The notes under the pieces are model-generated. The model ran no database searches, was not told where the DNA came from, and saw nothing but the letters and a program-made list of their open reading frames with translations. 55,816 nt of DNA, taken from the NCBI GenBank assembly GCA_003132405.1, contig PKXQ01000041.1, forward strand, positions 10,549 through 66,364, written 5' to 3'. This DNA comes from Acidobacteriaceae bacterium. GTDB taxonomy: Bacteria > Acidobacteriota > Terriglobia > Terriglobales > Acidobacteriaceae. Position numbers and translations under genes: made by a program. This document shows, piece by piece, positions 27,934 through 36,612 of the stretch. Each line of letters opens with the position of its first letter. The first letter of the stretch is position 1.

Positions 27934-28073
27934 TTGCTGTTTCTAACCACAAAAGTGGAGTGAAACGCCAATAATAAGGTACAACGGCATCATAAAGTGG
28001 TAATAAAATGCGAATATCGCAGTTGACATCAAACTCCGAATCCCACTCGATTATAGAGAACATAAAGCGAAAA

Positions 28074-28089
28074 TGTTCCACGTGGAACA
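28074..28089. other. parS centromere site 1
   Basis: TGTTCCACGTGGAACA, a perfect 16-bp palindrome. It differs from the well-known Bacillus parS (TGTTTCACGTGAAACA) by one symmetric base pair per arm. It lies about 190 bases before parA and is expected to be bound by the adjacent ParB. Confidence 0.92.
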
Positions 28090-28129
28090 TTCCCTCTCGC
28101 CAGAAGGCGCTTAAACCCTCCTTTATTAC

Positions 28130-28145
28130 CGTTCCATGTGGAACG
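28130..28145. other. parS-like site 2 (variant)
   Basis: CGTTCCATGTGGAACG. The arms are symmetric, but the centre is TG instead of CG and the outer base pair is changed. It may be a weaker ParB site. Confidence 0.75.
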
Positions 28146-28178
28146 TATATAGGCAACTGCCGGGCCGCCGATAAAGTA

Positions 28179-28194
28179 TGTTCCACGTGGAACA
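28179..28194. other. parS centromere site 3
   Basis: TGTTCCACGTGGAACA again, identical to site 1 and 105 bases from it, about 85 bases before the parA start. Confidence 0.92.
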
Positions 28195-28279
28195 TTCTTC
28201 TCTCCTGCACCATAAATCCGGCATTGCTTTCGCTGGATGTTTCTAATATTCTGGCGCGCAACACACAGAAAGAACAATC

Positions 28280-29065
28280 ATGGGACGCGTCATTGCTGTT
28301 GCCAACCAGAAGGGTGGCGTCGGGAAGACTACGACTGCCATCAACCTAGCCGCCTCTCTAGCTGCCGCCGAAGTCAATACCTTGCTCGTTGATTGCGATC
28401 CGCAGTCGAACTCTACCAGTGGGCTTGGGCTGGCGAAGGATCCGGAGCGGATCAGTATCTATGACGTCATGATGGGGGCGGCTTCGGCCGAGGAGGCGCT
28501 TCAGCTCACGGAGTTGGAGCAGCTCTGGTTGATCCCTTCCCATAAGAACCTGATTGGGGCGAACCTGGAGCTGGTCTCGGCGGAGCGGAGGGAGTACCGT
28601 CTGCGCGACGCGCTCGCTCCGCTGCTTGATCGGTTTCAGTTTATTGTGCTCGATTGTCCTCCGGCTTTGGATCTGCTTACGTTGAACTCGCTGGTGGCGG
28701 CGGATGGAATTTTGATTCCTATGCAGGCGGAGTACTTTGCTTTGGAGGGAGTGTCGGAGTTGCTCGACACCATAGAGAGGATACGCGTCGAGTTGAATCC
28801 TGGGCTGGCGGTGGAGGGGGTGGTGCTGACTATGTTCGATGAGCGGACTAATCTGGCTCAGCAGGTGGCGGAGGAATTGAAGAAATATTTTGGGGATAAG
28901 TTGTGCACTACTACGATCCCGCGGAACATACGGCTGGCGGAGGCTCCTAGTCATGGGCTGCCGGCGCTGGTGTATGACGTGCGGTCGCGGGGGGCGGAGA
29001 GTTATATACGGCTGGCTAAGGAGATTCTGGATCGGCAGGCGGGAGCGGCTCGGGGAGCCGCTTAG
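28280..29065 (+). CDS. parA: Chromosome-partitioning ATPase ParA (Soj)
   Basis: A 261-residue Walker-type ATPase. The deviant Walker A motif KGGVGKTT (about 11-18) follows the start MGRVIAVANQ. Switch I (DCDPQSNSTSGLG) and Walker B (FIVLDCPPALDLLTLNSL) are intact. It works with ParB-parS complexes to separate origins. It is chromosomal type, without the N-terminal DNA-binding extension of plasmid ParA. It is the first gene on the G-rich side; third positions are strongly G-rich. parB follows 200 bases later. Confidence 0.97.
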   Translation: MGRVIAVANQKGGVGKTTTAINLAASLAAAEVNTLLVDCDPQSNSTSGLGLAKDPERISIYDVMMGAASAEEALQLTELEQLWLIPSHKNLIGANLELVSAERREYRLRDALAPLLDRFQFIVLDCPPALDLLTLNSLVAADGILIPMQAEYFALEGVSELLDTIERIRVELNPGLAVEGVVLTMFDERTNLAQQVAEELKKYFGDKLCTTTIPRNIRLAEAPSHGLPALVYDVRSRGAESYIRLAKEILDRQAGAARGAA

Positions 29066-29269
29066 ATTGATGGTTGTAAATATTTATGTATATCGATGTT
29101 TGGTGACAGGTCGCAGGCGACAGGTGACAGGAAAAGCGTAGAACCGGGGACAATCATTTGCGGATTAAAAATGATTGCGGTGCGCGGGAAACAGCAGGTC
29201 CTTCGCTTCGCTCAGGATGACAAATTTTTTCGGAAGCTCGCTCATGATTCCATTTGAGGATGGGGATAA
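29066..29269. repeat. parA-parB intergenic repeats
   Basis: GTGACAGG...GAAAAGC repeats near 29098-29140, then a family B repeat at 29198-29223 in minus orientation (GGTCCTTCGC...CAGGATGAC). This is the first reversed copy in the window. GAGGATGGGGATAA at the right end is the parB ribosome binding site. Confidence 0.75.
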
Positions 29270-30436
29270 ATGATGACTACGGGGAATGCGGCGGCGGATT
29301 TGAAAAATTCGGAGAAAGTTCACGAGAAGGTCGCGGAGAAGCGGCGGGCTTTGGGGCGAGGGTTGGAATCTTTGCTGCCGGGACCACGCGTGGTGACTAC
29401 GCCCACTCCTCCGGCACCCACCCTTCCGCAAAGTACGCGTAAGGATGGGGCACCCGCGGAGAACGGTTCTCAGTTGTCAGTTGTTAGTTCTCACGATGCG
29501 GATCTTAGTTCTGGCCAGCCTGGTTCTGAGGCGCCATTGTCGCCTTCTGCTTCCGGTGGTGCGGCGGTCGCTACGTCAGATCAGCGGGTTTCTGGAATCG
29601 TGCCGCAGATACACGCAGCGGCTTCGGGGTCGGCTCCGGATGGGGGCGTGCAGGTATTGGCGATTGATTTGATTGAGCGGAATCCTTATCAGACGCGGTG
29701 GGATTTTAAGAAAGAGGCGTTGGAGGAGCTTAGCCGGTCGATCAAGGCGCAGGGAGTGTTGCAGCCGGTTGTGGTGCGTCCGGGGGCGGATGGAAAGTTC
29801 ATCTTGATCCTGGGCGAGCGTCGGTTGCGCGCTTCGATCATGGCGGAGATGGCGACGATCCCTGCGTTCGTGAGGCGGGTTTCGGAGCAACAAGCGGCGG
29901 AGATGACGCTGGTCGAAAACCTGCAACGGCAGGATTTGAACTGTATTGAGCAGGCGGAAGCATTCTCGACCCTGAGCACGAAGTTCGACATGACGCAGGA
30001 CGAGATTGGCGCGCGGGCAGGGATTTCGCGGGAGACGGTGACGAACTACATGCGCCTGCTGAATCTGCCGGAGAGCGTGATTGGAGCGCTGCAGACGGGA
30101 AAGCTTTCGTACAGCCATGCGCGCGTGCTATTGCAACTGCGGGACGATGCGGAGATATGGAAGCTGGCGAAGAAGGTAATGGAAGAGAAGCTGTCAGTGG
30201 GCAAACTGGAGGAGTTGGTGCTGGGTAGTGGGTTGCCGCGTCCGGGCTCGGTGCACAAGTCGGGTGGGGCGCGGTGGGTGGATCCGAATGTGAAGGCAGC
30301 GCAGAGATCGCTCGAGGAAGTGTTGGGGATGCGAGTGCGGATTGCCGACCGTAGAGGCAGAGGGAAGATTTCGATTGAGTATGCGACGCTGGAGGATTTT
30401 GATCGGGTAGTGGGGATGTTGAAGGGTGGGGGGTAG
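29270..30436 (+). CDS. parB: Chromosome-partitioning protein ParB (Spo0J)
   Basis: A 388-residue CTP-dependent parS-binding clamp, longer than the usual 280-300. The N-terminal ParA-stimulating peptide is present (EKRRALGRGLESLLPG, about 24-39). The ParB/Srx domain has GERR (LILGERRLRA) and the CTP motif ENLQRQDLN. A helix-turn-helix follows (MTQDEIGARAGISRETVTNYMRLLNLP), then the C-terminal dimer domain. Residues about 40-125 form a low-complexity linker. Part of it (29411-29455, PTLPQSTRKDGAPAEN) is a translated family A palindrome. The three parS sites upstream of parA are its expected targets. Confidence 0.96.
   Translation: MMTTGNAAADLKNSEKVHEKVAEKRRALGRGLESLLPGPRVVTTPTPPAPTLPQSTRKDGAPAENGSQLSVVSSHDADLSSGQPGSEAPLSPSASGGAAVATSDQRVSGIVPQIHAAASGSAPDGGVQVLAIDLIERNPYQTRWDFKKEALEELSRSIKAQGVLQPVVVRPGADGKFILILGERRLRASIMAEMATIPAFVRRVSEQQAAEMTLVENLQRQDLNCIEQAEAFSTLSTKFDMTQDEIGARAGISRETVTNYMRLLNLPESVIGALQTGKLSYSHARVLLQLRDDAEIWKLAKKVMEEKLSVGKLEELVLGSGLPRPGSVHKSGGARWVDPNVKAAQRSLEEVLGMRVRIADRRGRGKISIEYATLEDFDRVVGMLKGGG
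29411..29455. repeat. Family A palindrome inside parB
   Basis: CACCCACCCTTCCGC pairs imperfectly with GCGTAAGGATGGGGCACC. It is the first family A copy with the ATGGGGCACCC end on the right. It stays in frame and encodes part of the ParB linker. Confidence 0.82.
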
Positions 30437-30595
30437 GTGACGGGTGACAGGTGACAGGAAAAGCAAGGGCAGGAAAAGCGGGAACACCAGGAAGGGGCCC
30501 GGCATCGGGCGAGTGGTAATTGCTCCATTAGGGGTAGAAGGGGGATTTGAGGGACGTTTTCGTGTACGCACGATAATCCCCAAAGCTGGTTATTT
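30437..30595. repeat. parB downstream gap
   Basis: GTGACGGGTGACAGGTGACAGG and GAAAAGC repeats at about 30435-30480 directly follow the parB stop. The rest shows no recognisable site; there is no clear ribosome binding site for the next gene. Confidence 0.45.
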
Positions 30596-31414
30596 GTGCT
30601 AACTACTTATTTAGATGAAAGCGGACAAGAGTCGAACGACTACGTATTCATTGCTGGATTCTTAGGCAATGATGACCAGTGGAAACAATTAGCGGCCGAC
30701 TGGAAAAACGCGCTCGGAGCCCGCAAAGCTTTGCATCTGAGTCGGCTCCGCTGGGCATACCCAAAGAGGGTAGAAAAGGTGCTCAATCGTCTCGGGCCGA
30801 TTCCCCATCAATGTGGCCTCGAACCTCTTTTCGGTGGAGTGCGCGTCAGCGATTACGCTGACCTCGTAAAGGGAACAATTGATGAAAGGCTAATGGCTGG
30901 ATATATTGCCGCACTCTATCCTCTCGTCATCCAGATGCTAAAGGTCGTTCCTCCGAACGAGAGAGTAGAGATTGTATTTGAAGCGCAGGAGCGCTATGAG
31001 CCATTCGTACATTCCGTTCTCGCCAAACTTATGAAGGGCCGGAGCGATTATCGTTTCTATGCTCCCGATGGGAGTCCCAAGTTGGCGAGTTGGCGTTTCG
31101 CATCAAAGGAAAGCACAATATTTTTTCAGCCAGCCGATTTCTTCGCTTACGCACTAACGCAAATCTATCGGGATACCAAATCTGAGAAGTCGAAGCTCTG
31201 CATGGCAATCTGTCCCGAAGGAGAAAAATCAAAAGCGGTTGGCGCGGTTATGACTCGCAATCAAGTAAGAAACATTATTAAGCTAACACGCAACCTTGCC
31301 GCGCTGGAGATGCTTTCGGGACGTAATTTGAAACCACAGACGCGTGAGGAGCGCGAACAGTTCAACGCAATGGTGAGAGAAGTCGTCAACGGGAGGCCGA
31401 GTGAAGCGAAGTGA
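30596..31414 (+). CDS. DUF3800-family protein
   Basis: A 272-residue protein starting with GTG. It has the DUF3800 hallmarks: an N-terminal YLDESG, a middle region with HLSRLRW, and a C-terminal QPADFFAYALTQIYRD. The acidic residues in these motifs suggest a metal-dependent nuclease-like (RNase H-like) fold, but activity is not established. Members often occur in variable or defence-related regions. Unlike its G-rich neighbours, this gene has balanced base use, which points to recent acquisition next to the partition locus. No partner gene is obvious. Confidence 0.82.
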   Translation: MLTTYLDESGQESNDYVFIAGFLGNDDQWKQLAADWKNALGARKALHLSRLRWAYPKRVEKVLNRLGPIPHQCGLEPLFGGVRVSDYADLVKGTIDERLMAGYIAALYPLVIQMLKVVPPNERVEIVFEAQERYEPFVHSVLAKLMKGRSDYRFYAPDGSPKLASWRFASKESTIFFQPADFFAYALTQIYRDTKSEKSKLCMAICPEGEKSKAVGAVMTRNQVRNIIKLTRNLAALEMLSGRNLKPQTREEREQFNAMVREVVNGRPSEAK

Positions 31415-32481
31415 GGAATTCGAGAATTTCATTGGGCGGGCGGGCTCTGGTGTGAGGGGAATCTGAAGTGTAACAAGTGGAGTGAGGTGGCGGCACGCAT
31501 TCCGAATTGAAAGCCACGAACGCTGGTTTGGTTATCGAAATGGCGCTGGCGATTTGGTTCTTGCTGAATTGGTGGACAGTGAATTCGTAGAGTAGGGGTC
31601 CTTCGGCTGCGCCGGGCCATTCGCTTCGCTCTTGGCTCGGACTGCGCTCAGGATGACACGTCGGAGATTTGTTCTTTTATCGCAGCGGTGAACCGCTGCG
31701 CCACCCAAAACGCGCGCGCGGCAATACTTTTAGGTGAGATAGGGGTGAAGTTATCCCACTTGTTACTCTGTTGGTTCTGCTTGGAGAATCGGGTTGAGAT
31801 TATGGCGGTTACGCCCACCCTTCCGCAATGTGCGCGGATAGGGTGGGGCATCCGCTTCTACTGTATTGCGCTCAGGCTGACACATCGATAGTTTGTGCTT
31901 TTATCGCAGCGGTGAACGCTGCGCCACCCAAAACGCGCGCGCGGCAATACTCTTAGGCGAGGGATCGGTGAAGTTCTCCCACTTGTTACTCTTATGGTTC
32001 TCTGATTATTGCTCCCACTCTAACGTCGGACAAAACGCGACGTTAGAATGGGGCACCCGCCGACTTTTTTACGACTAGCGGCCGTCCGGACGAAGTGGCG
32101 GGGTAGTTCTTATTTTGGCTGGCCGGCGGCGACAAAGAATCGCCGCGTTTGATTGAGTGATGTCAGTTGGCTGAGGGCGATCTCCTGGTTGTTTTCACTA
32201 TCTCTATATAAGAGGAGTGGGCGGGATCGAGACATCGGGTGGAGCATGTATTTTGGGGGGTGGGGATGTGATGCAGCTGGGCGCTCGACAATCTGCTGGC
32301 GCAGGGCGAAATGCACAGGTCCTTCGCTGGCGCTCAGGATGACAAGCCTAAGAATGGATGACAGATCGAAAAAATAAATGACGGATGAAAATTTGGTGGA
32401 AGGGACGAGCTGCCTCTGTTAACTGATACTTTCATAGCTTGAGTTTTGGTATTGTCGCTGGGCGAGTAATAGTGAGGCGAT
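31415..32481. repeat. Long gene-free region filled with repeats
   Basis: About 1.07 kb without a supportable gene. It holds a long-form family B repeat in minus orientation (31597-31661), the tandem duplication at 31643-32060, and another minus family B repeat (32320-32344). Positions 31415-31590 and 32061-32310 show no recognisable structure. GAGG before 32482 is the binding site of the permease gene. Confidence 0.7.
31643..32060. repeat. Tandem duplication of a composite repeat unit
   Basis: Two diverged copies about 224 bases apart (31643-31866 and 31867-32060). Each reads in order: GCGCTCAGG.TGACAC; TTTTATCGCAGCGGTGAA; GCGCCACCCAAAACGCGCG; a TCCCACTTGTTACTCT segment; and a family A palindrome (31810-31853 and 32013-32058). 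The family C parts (31675-31710 and 31898-31933) are reversed relative to those left of 28 kb. The palindromes differ in sequence between the copies while the flanks match. Confidence 0.85.
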
Positions 32482-34344
32482 ATGGGATTTGTGAATGTGT
32501 TGTTTGGGCGGCCGCTGGCTTCTTCGGAGGATGAGGGGGAGCGGATTACTCCGGTGCAGGGGATTCCTACGTTTGGGCTGGATGCTTTGAGCTCGGCGGC
32601 TTACGGGCCGGAGGCGGCGCTGACGATTTTGCTGCCTTTGGGATTGCTGGGCGTGAAGTACATCGTGCCGCTGACTTTCGCGATTATTGTTTTGCTGATC
32701 ATTGTTTATTTCAGTTATCGGCAGACGATTGCGGCTTATCCGAATGGCGGGGGATCGTACACGGTTGCGAAAGAGAATTTGGGAGAAGGGGCGGGGCTGG
32801 TGGCGGGGGCGGCATTGATGATCGATTATCTGCTGAATGTGGCGGTGGGAATTTCGGCGGGAATCGGGGCGCTGGTTTCGGCGGTGCCATCGTTGTTGCC
32901 GCACACGTTGGGGCTTTGCCTGGCGGTGTTGGTTATATTGACGGTAGTAAATCTTCGCGGCGTGAAGGAGGCGGGATCGGCGTTTGAGGCTCCTACATAT
33001 TTTTTTGTGGGGACGCTGGCGGTGGTGATTGTGGAGGGATTTTATAAGGTGATTGCTTCGGGAGGGCATCCGGCGGCAGTGGCTTCATTGGGGCCGGCGA
33101 CGGTTGGGCCTTCTCCGGCGGTGCAGATGGTGGGGGCGTGGATTCTGGTGAAGGCGTTTGCATCGGGATGCACGGCGCTGACGGGCGTGGAGGCGGTGAG
33201 CAACGGAGTGCAGGCGTTTCGGAAGCCGGTGGTGGATGGGGCGCGGACTACGTTGACGGCGATTATTGCGATCTTGATTGTGCTGCTGGGCGGGATTGCC
33301 GTACTGGTGCGTTACTACGGAATTGTAGCTACGGACCCGGGAGCTCCGGGGTATCAGAGTGTGTTGTCGTTGTTGACGGCGGCGGTGACGGGGAAAGGGA
33401 TTTTTTACGATGTGACGATGTTCTCGGTGCTGGTGGTGCTGTGTTTGTCGGCGAATACATCGTTTGCGGATTTTCCGCGGCTGTGCCGGATGATTGCGCG
33501 GGACGATTATTTGCCGCATTCGCTGACGACGCGGGGACGGCGGCTGGTGTTTTCGCAGGGGATATGGGGGCTGGCGATATTGGCTGCGCTGCTGCTGATT
33601 TTATTTGGCGGGGTGACAGACCGGTTGATTCCGCTGTTTGCGGTGGGAGCGTTTATGGCGTTCACGCTGTCGCAGGCGGGGATGGTGGGGCATTGGCGGA
33701 AGACGAAGGGATTTTGCGGGGCGATGGTGGTGAATGGATTTGGAGCGCTGGCCACCGGGCTGACGGTGATGGTGATCGTGACGGCGAAATTTTTGGAGGG
33801 GGCGTGGGTGGTGGTGCTGTTGTTGCCGGCGCTGTTGTTATTTATGGGGAGGATTAAGCGTCATTATGAGCTGACGAATGAGGAAGTGGCGCTGAAGGGT
33901 GGAGTGGAGTTGAGCGCGGAGAATATGGCGCCTCCGATTGTGCTGGTGCCGGTGGACCGGTGGAATGCGGCGACGGAGAAGGCGTTGCAGTTTGCGCTGA
34001 CGTTGTCTCCGGATGTGGAGGCGGTGCATGTGACGTGCGACGCGGATGATGACAAGGCGCCGTGGTCGGAGAATCCGCCGCCGGAGGGGGCGCGGGTTCC
34101 GAAGCTGGTGACGCTGGAGTCGCCGTATAGGCTGGTGGTGCATCCGATCATGGATTATGTGTTGAAGGTGGAGAAGGAGAATCCGGGGCGGACGATCGCG
34201 GTGGTGATTGCGTCGATGGTGGAGCGGCACTGGTATCACTATTTTCTGCACAATCAGAGAGGGCAGATGCTGACGGCGCTCCTGCTGCTGGCTGGGGATG
34301 AGCGGATTAATATTGTTAATGTGCCGTGGTATTTGAAGGCATAG
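32482..34344 (+). CDS. KimA/YdaO-like APC-superfamily permease (probable potassium uptake)
   Basis: A 620-residue protein with about 12 membrane helices and a soluble C-terminal domain from about residue 470. The N-terminus TFGLDALSSAAYGPEAALTIL and the block YRQTIAAYPNGGGSYTVAKENLGEGAGLVAGAALMIDY closely resemble the KimA family of proton-coupled potassium importers, which are about 600 residues long. The C-terminal part (PIVLVPVDRWNAATEKALQFAL...) has a USP-like look. In Bacillus, KimA is controlled by c-di-AMP; I saw no ydaO-type riboswitch upstream here. An amino-acid permease function remains possible. Confidence 0.82.
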   Translation: MGFVNVLFGRPLASSEDEGERITPVQGIPTFGLDALSSAAYGPEAALTILLPLGLLGVKYIVPLTFAIIVLLIIVYFSYRQTIAAYPNGGGSYTVAKENLGEGAGLVAGAALMIDYLLNVAVGISAGIGALVSAVPSLLPHTLGLCLAVLVILTVVNLRGVKEAGSAFEAPTYFFVGTLAVVIVEGFYKVIASGGHPAAVASLGPATVGPSPAVQMVGAWILVKAFASGCTALTGVEAVSNGVQAFRKPVVDGARTTLTAIIAILIVLLGGIAVLVRYYGIVATDPGAPGYQSVLSLLTAAVTGKGIFYDVTMFSVLVVLCLSANTSFADFPRLCRMIARDDYLPHSLTTRGRRLVFSQGIWGLAILAALLLILFGGVTDRLIPLFAVGAFMAFTLSQAGMVGHWRKTKGFCGAMVVNGFGALATGLTVMVIVTAKFLEGAWVVVLLLPALLLFMGRIKRHYELTNEEVALKGGVELSAENMAPPIVLVPVDRWNAATEKALQFALTLSPDVEAVHVTCDADDDKAPWSENPPPEGARVPKLVTLESPYRLVVHPIMDYVLKVEKENPGRTIAVVIASMVERHWYHYFLHNQRGQMLTALLLLAGDERINIVNVPWYLKA

Positions 34345-34677
34345 GAAAGGCTGGGCCAGGAAAAGCAAGAACGGGTGAAAGGTGACAGGAGAGACGAAAA
34401 GCAATGGCTGGATTTTTAAGCCAGAAATATAGAGCTGTTTATTCTTGAACGGCCTCTTATTGAGATTGATGACGCTTCGCGAGTCGACCGAGTTCAGGGG
34501 CGAACAGAGAGCGCACGCTTGGGCTAACGCCTGGTTACATCAATCATTCCCACCAGCTTACAATGCTGACATGCACAAGCGGTCATTGGATCAACAAAGC
34601 ATAATTGTTGTTAACTCACAGCGTTTTAGTTTTTGAACCGTCTGCGGACCTGTCGGGTTGGCAGTCAGAAGGGAGCT
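34345..34677. other. Gene-free interval before a small membrane protein
   Basis: A GTGACAGG-type repeat fragment (34374-34402) follows the permease. The remaining 34403-34677 has more balanced composition than the sequence to its left and no family A, B or C repeat. No promoter or RNA gene could be assigned. Confidence 0.4.
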
Positions 34678-34995
34678 ATGATGCGCTGGTACCACTACGT
34701 GGCCTACTTTTTCGGGGGCGCATTCCTCGCGAACGTCCTGCCCCATCTCGGCAACGGGATCTCGGGGCACGCCTTCCAGAGCCCCTTTGCATCGCCGCCT
34801 GGGGTAGGCTTGTCCTCCTCGACGGTCAATGTCCTATGGGGCCTCTTCAACCTTGCCGCCGGCTACCTGCTTGTCTGTCGTGTGGGTAACTTTAACCTGC
34901 GCAAGACCCAGGACGCGCTCATCCTCGGGGCGGGCATCCTCATCATGTCGCTCATGCTTGCCCACGCGTTCGGACGGTTCCACGGGGGCCTGTGA
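34678..34995 (+). CDS. Small conserved-looking membrane protein
   Basis: A 105-residue protein with three hydrophobic segments (HYVAYFFGGAFLANVLPHL, VNVLWGLFNLAAGYLLVC, ALILGAGILIMSLMLAHAFG). Two adjacent ATG codons (34678 and 34681) follow GGGAG; either may start it. The family is not recognised. Composition is balanced, like the next gene and unlike the surrounding G-rich DNA. Confidence 0.68.
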   Translation: MMRWYHYVAYFFGGAFLANVLPHLGNGISGHAFQSPFASPPGVGLSSSTVNVLWGLFNLAAGYLLVCRVGNFNLRKTQDALILGAGILIMSLMLAHAFGRFHGGL

Positions 34996-35189
34996 CCCTG
35001 CCTTTTCTACTACCGACCAAACACTGGACATCTCGGGTTAAATTCCAAATCACGATCAAAACCCCTCAATGAGCGCCTGTTAATGTCAGTTATAATTCGG
35101 GCGGATGCCGGAGGATGCCATGCAGCACAAAGTCGATCAGATCCTCAGCCGGGACTCCTTCCCAATTCCTCTTGAATGCGCTTGTTGTC

Positions 35190-35222
35190 CCAAAAGAAAC
35201 GGCCAGCATTTGAGTGCTGGCC
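35190..35222 (-). terminator. Rho-independent terminator of the ice-binding-domain gene
   Basis: On the minus strand, GGCCAGCA, a six-base loop and TGCTGGCC are followed by GTTTCTTTT. The stem (35201-35222) starts about 30 bases after the stop codon at 35251. Confidence 0.8.
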
Positions 35223-35250
35223 GGGAGAGCGCTGATCGAACCGCCATCGA

Positions 35251-36612
35251 TTAATAACCTGTTGGGCAAGCGCAGCCTGAAATGACGTCGTCGTCCAACG
35301 TAACCGCGCCATTCCGTGCCAGCGCCCTACCTTCTAAGTTCACGCCGGTGGTTATTGTGATTGATGTGAGGGCCATTATGGTTCCCGCGAATTCCGAGTT
35401 TGTTCCGAGGGTCGCTGAGCTGCCAACCTGCCAGAAGACGTTGCAAGCGGTGGCGCCGTTGGCCAGGGTAATTTGGCTCGCACTCCCTGTCGTCAGCGTG
35501 GACGCGATCTGGAAAATGAACACAGCGTTCTTATTGCCTTGACCATCGAGAGTGAGGTTCCCGGAATTTGCAAGCGACGAGGTCGACGTATACACACCGG
35601 CAGTGAGGGTTTGGCCGACCAAATCTCCGGCCACCGATGTGCCGCCGGCTCGTCCGGCTGCATCGAGATAGCCGGCGGTCAAGGCGGCCTGGGCCAGAGA
35701 TGCGACTCCGTCCGCAATATGGATCGTCCCGCTCAACGTCCCCGGCGGAAATCCAGTCACGGCGGTACCCGGACACACCCCAACATCCCCGGATACGACC
35801 GTCGAACCAGTGTTGGTGACGGTGCTTCCAGCCAGGACCGAGAAACTTCCTATGTTAGGACAGAGATTGACCGGCTGCGTTGTACCGAGCTGGCACGGAG
35901 CGGTCGTGAAAGTCTGTTGAAATGCCCCAATCGGCAGCTCGCTCATGTCCTTGGCTTCGGCGGTCATCGTAATCCAGTACGCGGTGTTCGCAGCCAGGTT
36001 AGACGAGGGCGTGAGAGTGGCCTGTTGGTGGACCACGTCGTAGGTCACGGCGGCGGCCACGGTGGCGTTCGCACCTACAATGTAGAGTGTGGTGGGATTG
36101 ATGGTGAGTGAGTCCATTTGTTCGTCGAAGGTGACCGTGGCCTTCTGGTTCTGTGGAACGCAACTGGCACCAGCGACAAGATTGACGGCAACCAGGTACG
36201 GGGTGGAAGTGTCGCTGGTTGCCAGGGTAGTAAAGGAGAAATTAAAGGGCGCGGCCAGTGGAGCTCCGTTCATGTTCTTGGCCCCAACGCCAACGCTCGC
36301 GTTGTACTTAGTATTGGGGGCGAAGTCTTGAGAAGGTTTGAAGGCGCCAATCATATTGGTGGCGTCGTAAACGACTGTGCCCGTCATGCCTGCAATCAGA
36401 AACGAACCGGAGTTGATGCTTGCGGGATCCATGGGTTGGCTGAAGAGCACGGCAATCTCACGGTTGGTGGCTATGCCGCCGCTCTCGGGCACGACCATCG
36501 ATACCGTGGGACTATTGGAGAGAGACGGCGGAACGGCACCACTACCACAGCTAATGAGAAAAGCCACCGCCAGAAGGGCGGGTGAGAACCGGGAGATTTG
36601 ATCGATTGACAT
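35251..36612 (-). CDS. Secreted lipoprotein with Big_5 domains and a DUF3494 ice-binding-like domain
   Basis: A 453-residue protein; AAGGAG stands four bases before the ATG at 36612. A lipoprotein signal (SPALLAVAFLISC) is followed by two SbsA-type Ig-like domains (PTVSMVVPESGGIATNREIAVLFSQPMDPASI... and TPYLVAVNLV...KATVTFDEQMDSLTI), then a C-terminal DUF3494 domain (about 255-445: FSVLAGSTVTNTGSTVVSGDVGV...ADLVGQTLTAGVY-like, VFIFQIASTLTT, NVFWQVGSSATLG). DUF3494 is the fold of many microbial ice-binding proteins, but numerous members are adhesins without ice activity. It has its own terminator and lies opposite to the neighbouring genes. Confidence 0.88.
   Translation of the reverse strand: MSIDQISRFSPALLAVAFLISCGSGAVPPSLSNSPTVSMVVPESGGIATNREIAVLFSQPMDPASINSGSFLIAGMTGTVVYDATNMIGAFKPSQDFAPNTKYNASVGVGAKNMNGAPLAAPFNFSFTTLATSDTSTPYLVAVNLVAGASCVPQNQKATVTFDEQMDSLTINPTTLYIVGANATVAAAVTYDVVHQQATLTPSSNLAANTAYWITMTAEAKDMSELPIGAFQQTFTTAPCQLGTTQPVNLCPNIGSFSVLAGSTVTNTGSTVVSGDVGVCPGTAVTGFPPGTLSGTIHIADGVASLAQAALTAGYLDAAGRAGGTSVAGDLVGQTLTAGVYTSTSSLANSGNLTLDGQGNKNAVFIFQIASTLTTGSASQITLANGATACNVFWQVGSSATLGTNSEFAGTIMALTSITITTGVNLEGRALARNGAVTLDDDVISGCACPTGY

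Larger units (their letters stand above)
27934..28279. other. Candidate origin/partition region between rsmG and parA
   Basis: A 346-base gap. Its left part (27934-28070) is the most AT-rich stretch in this neighbourhood (AATAATTGC, CCAATAATAAGG, GGTAATAAAATGCG). Its right part holds three parS-type sites. Top-strand composition changes from C-rich to G-rich across it. A TTGACA at 28023-28028 could belong to the parA promoter, but a -10 at proper spacing is not evident. The nearest match to a DnaA box (CTAACCACA near 27948) is poor, and dnaA is not in the window. Calling this the origin is an inference from skew, parS and gene order. Confidence 0.6.

Noticed and set aside
27940..27960. Possible DnaA box (CTAACCACA)
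   Set aside because: Only seven of nine bases fit TTATCCACA and there is no cluster, so it is not listed as a feature.
31643..32060. CRISPR-like array
   Set aside because: There are only two diverged units about 224 bases long, with no short regular spacers and no cas genes; it is a tandem duplication.
32061..32481. A ydaO-type c-di-AMP riboswitch before the KimA-like permease
   Set aside because: The conserved core of that RNA class was not found; the interval mostly holds repeats.
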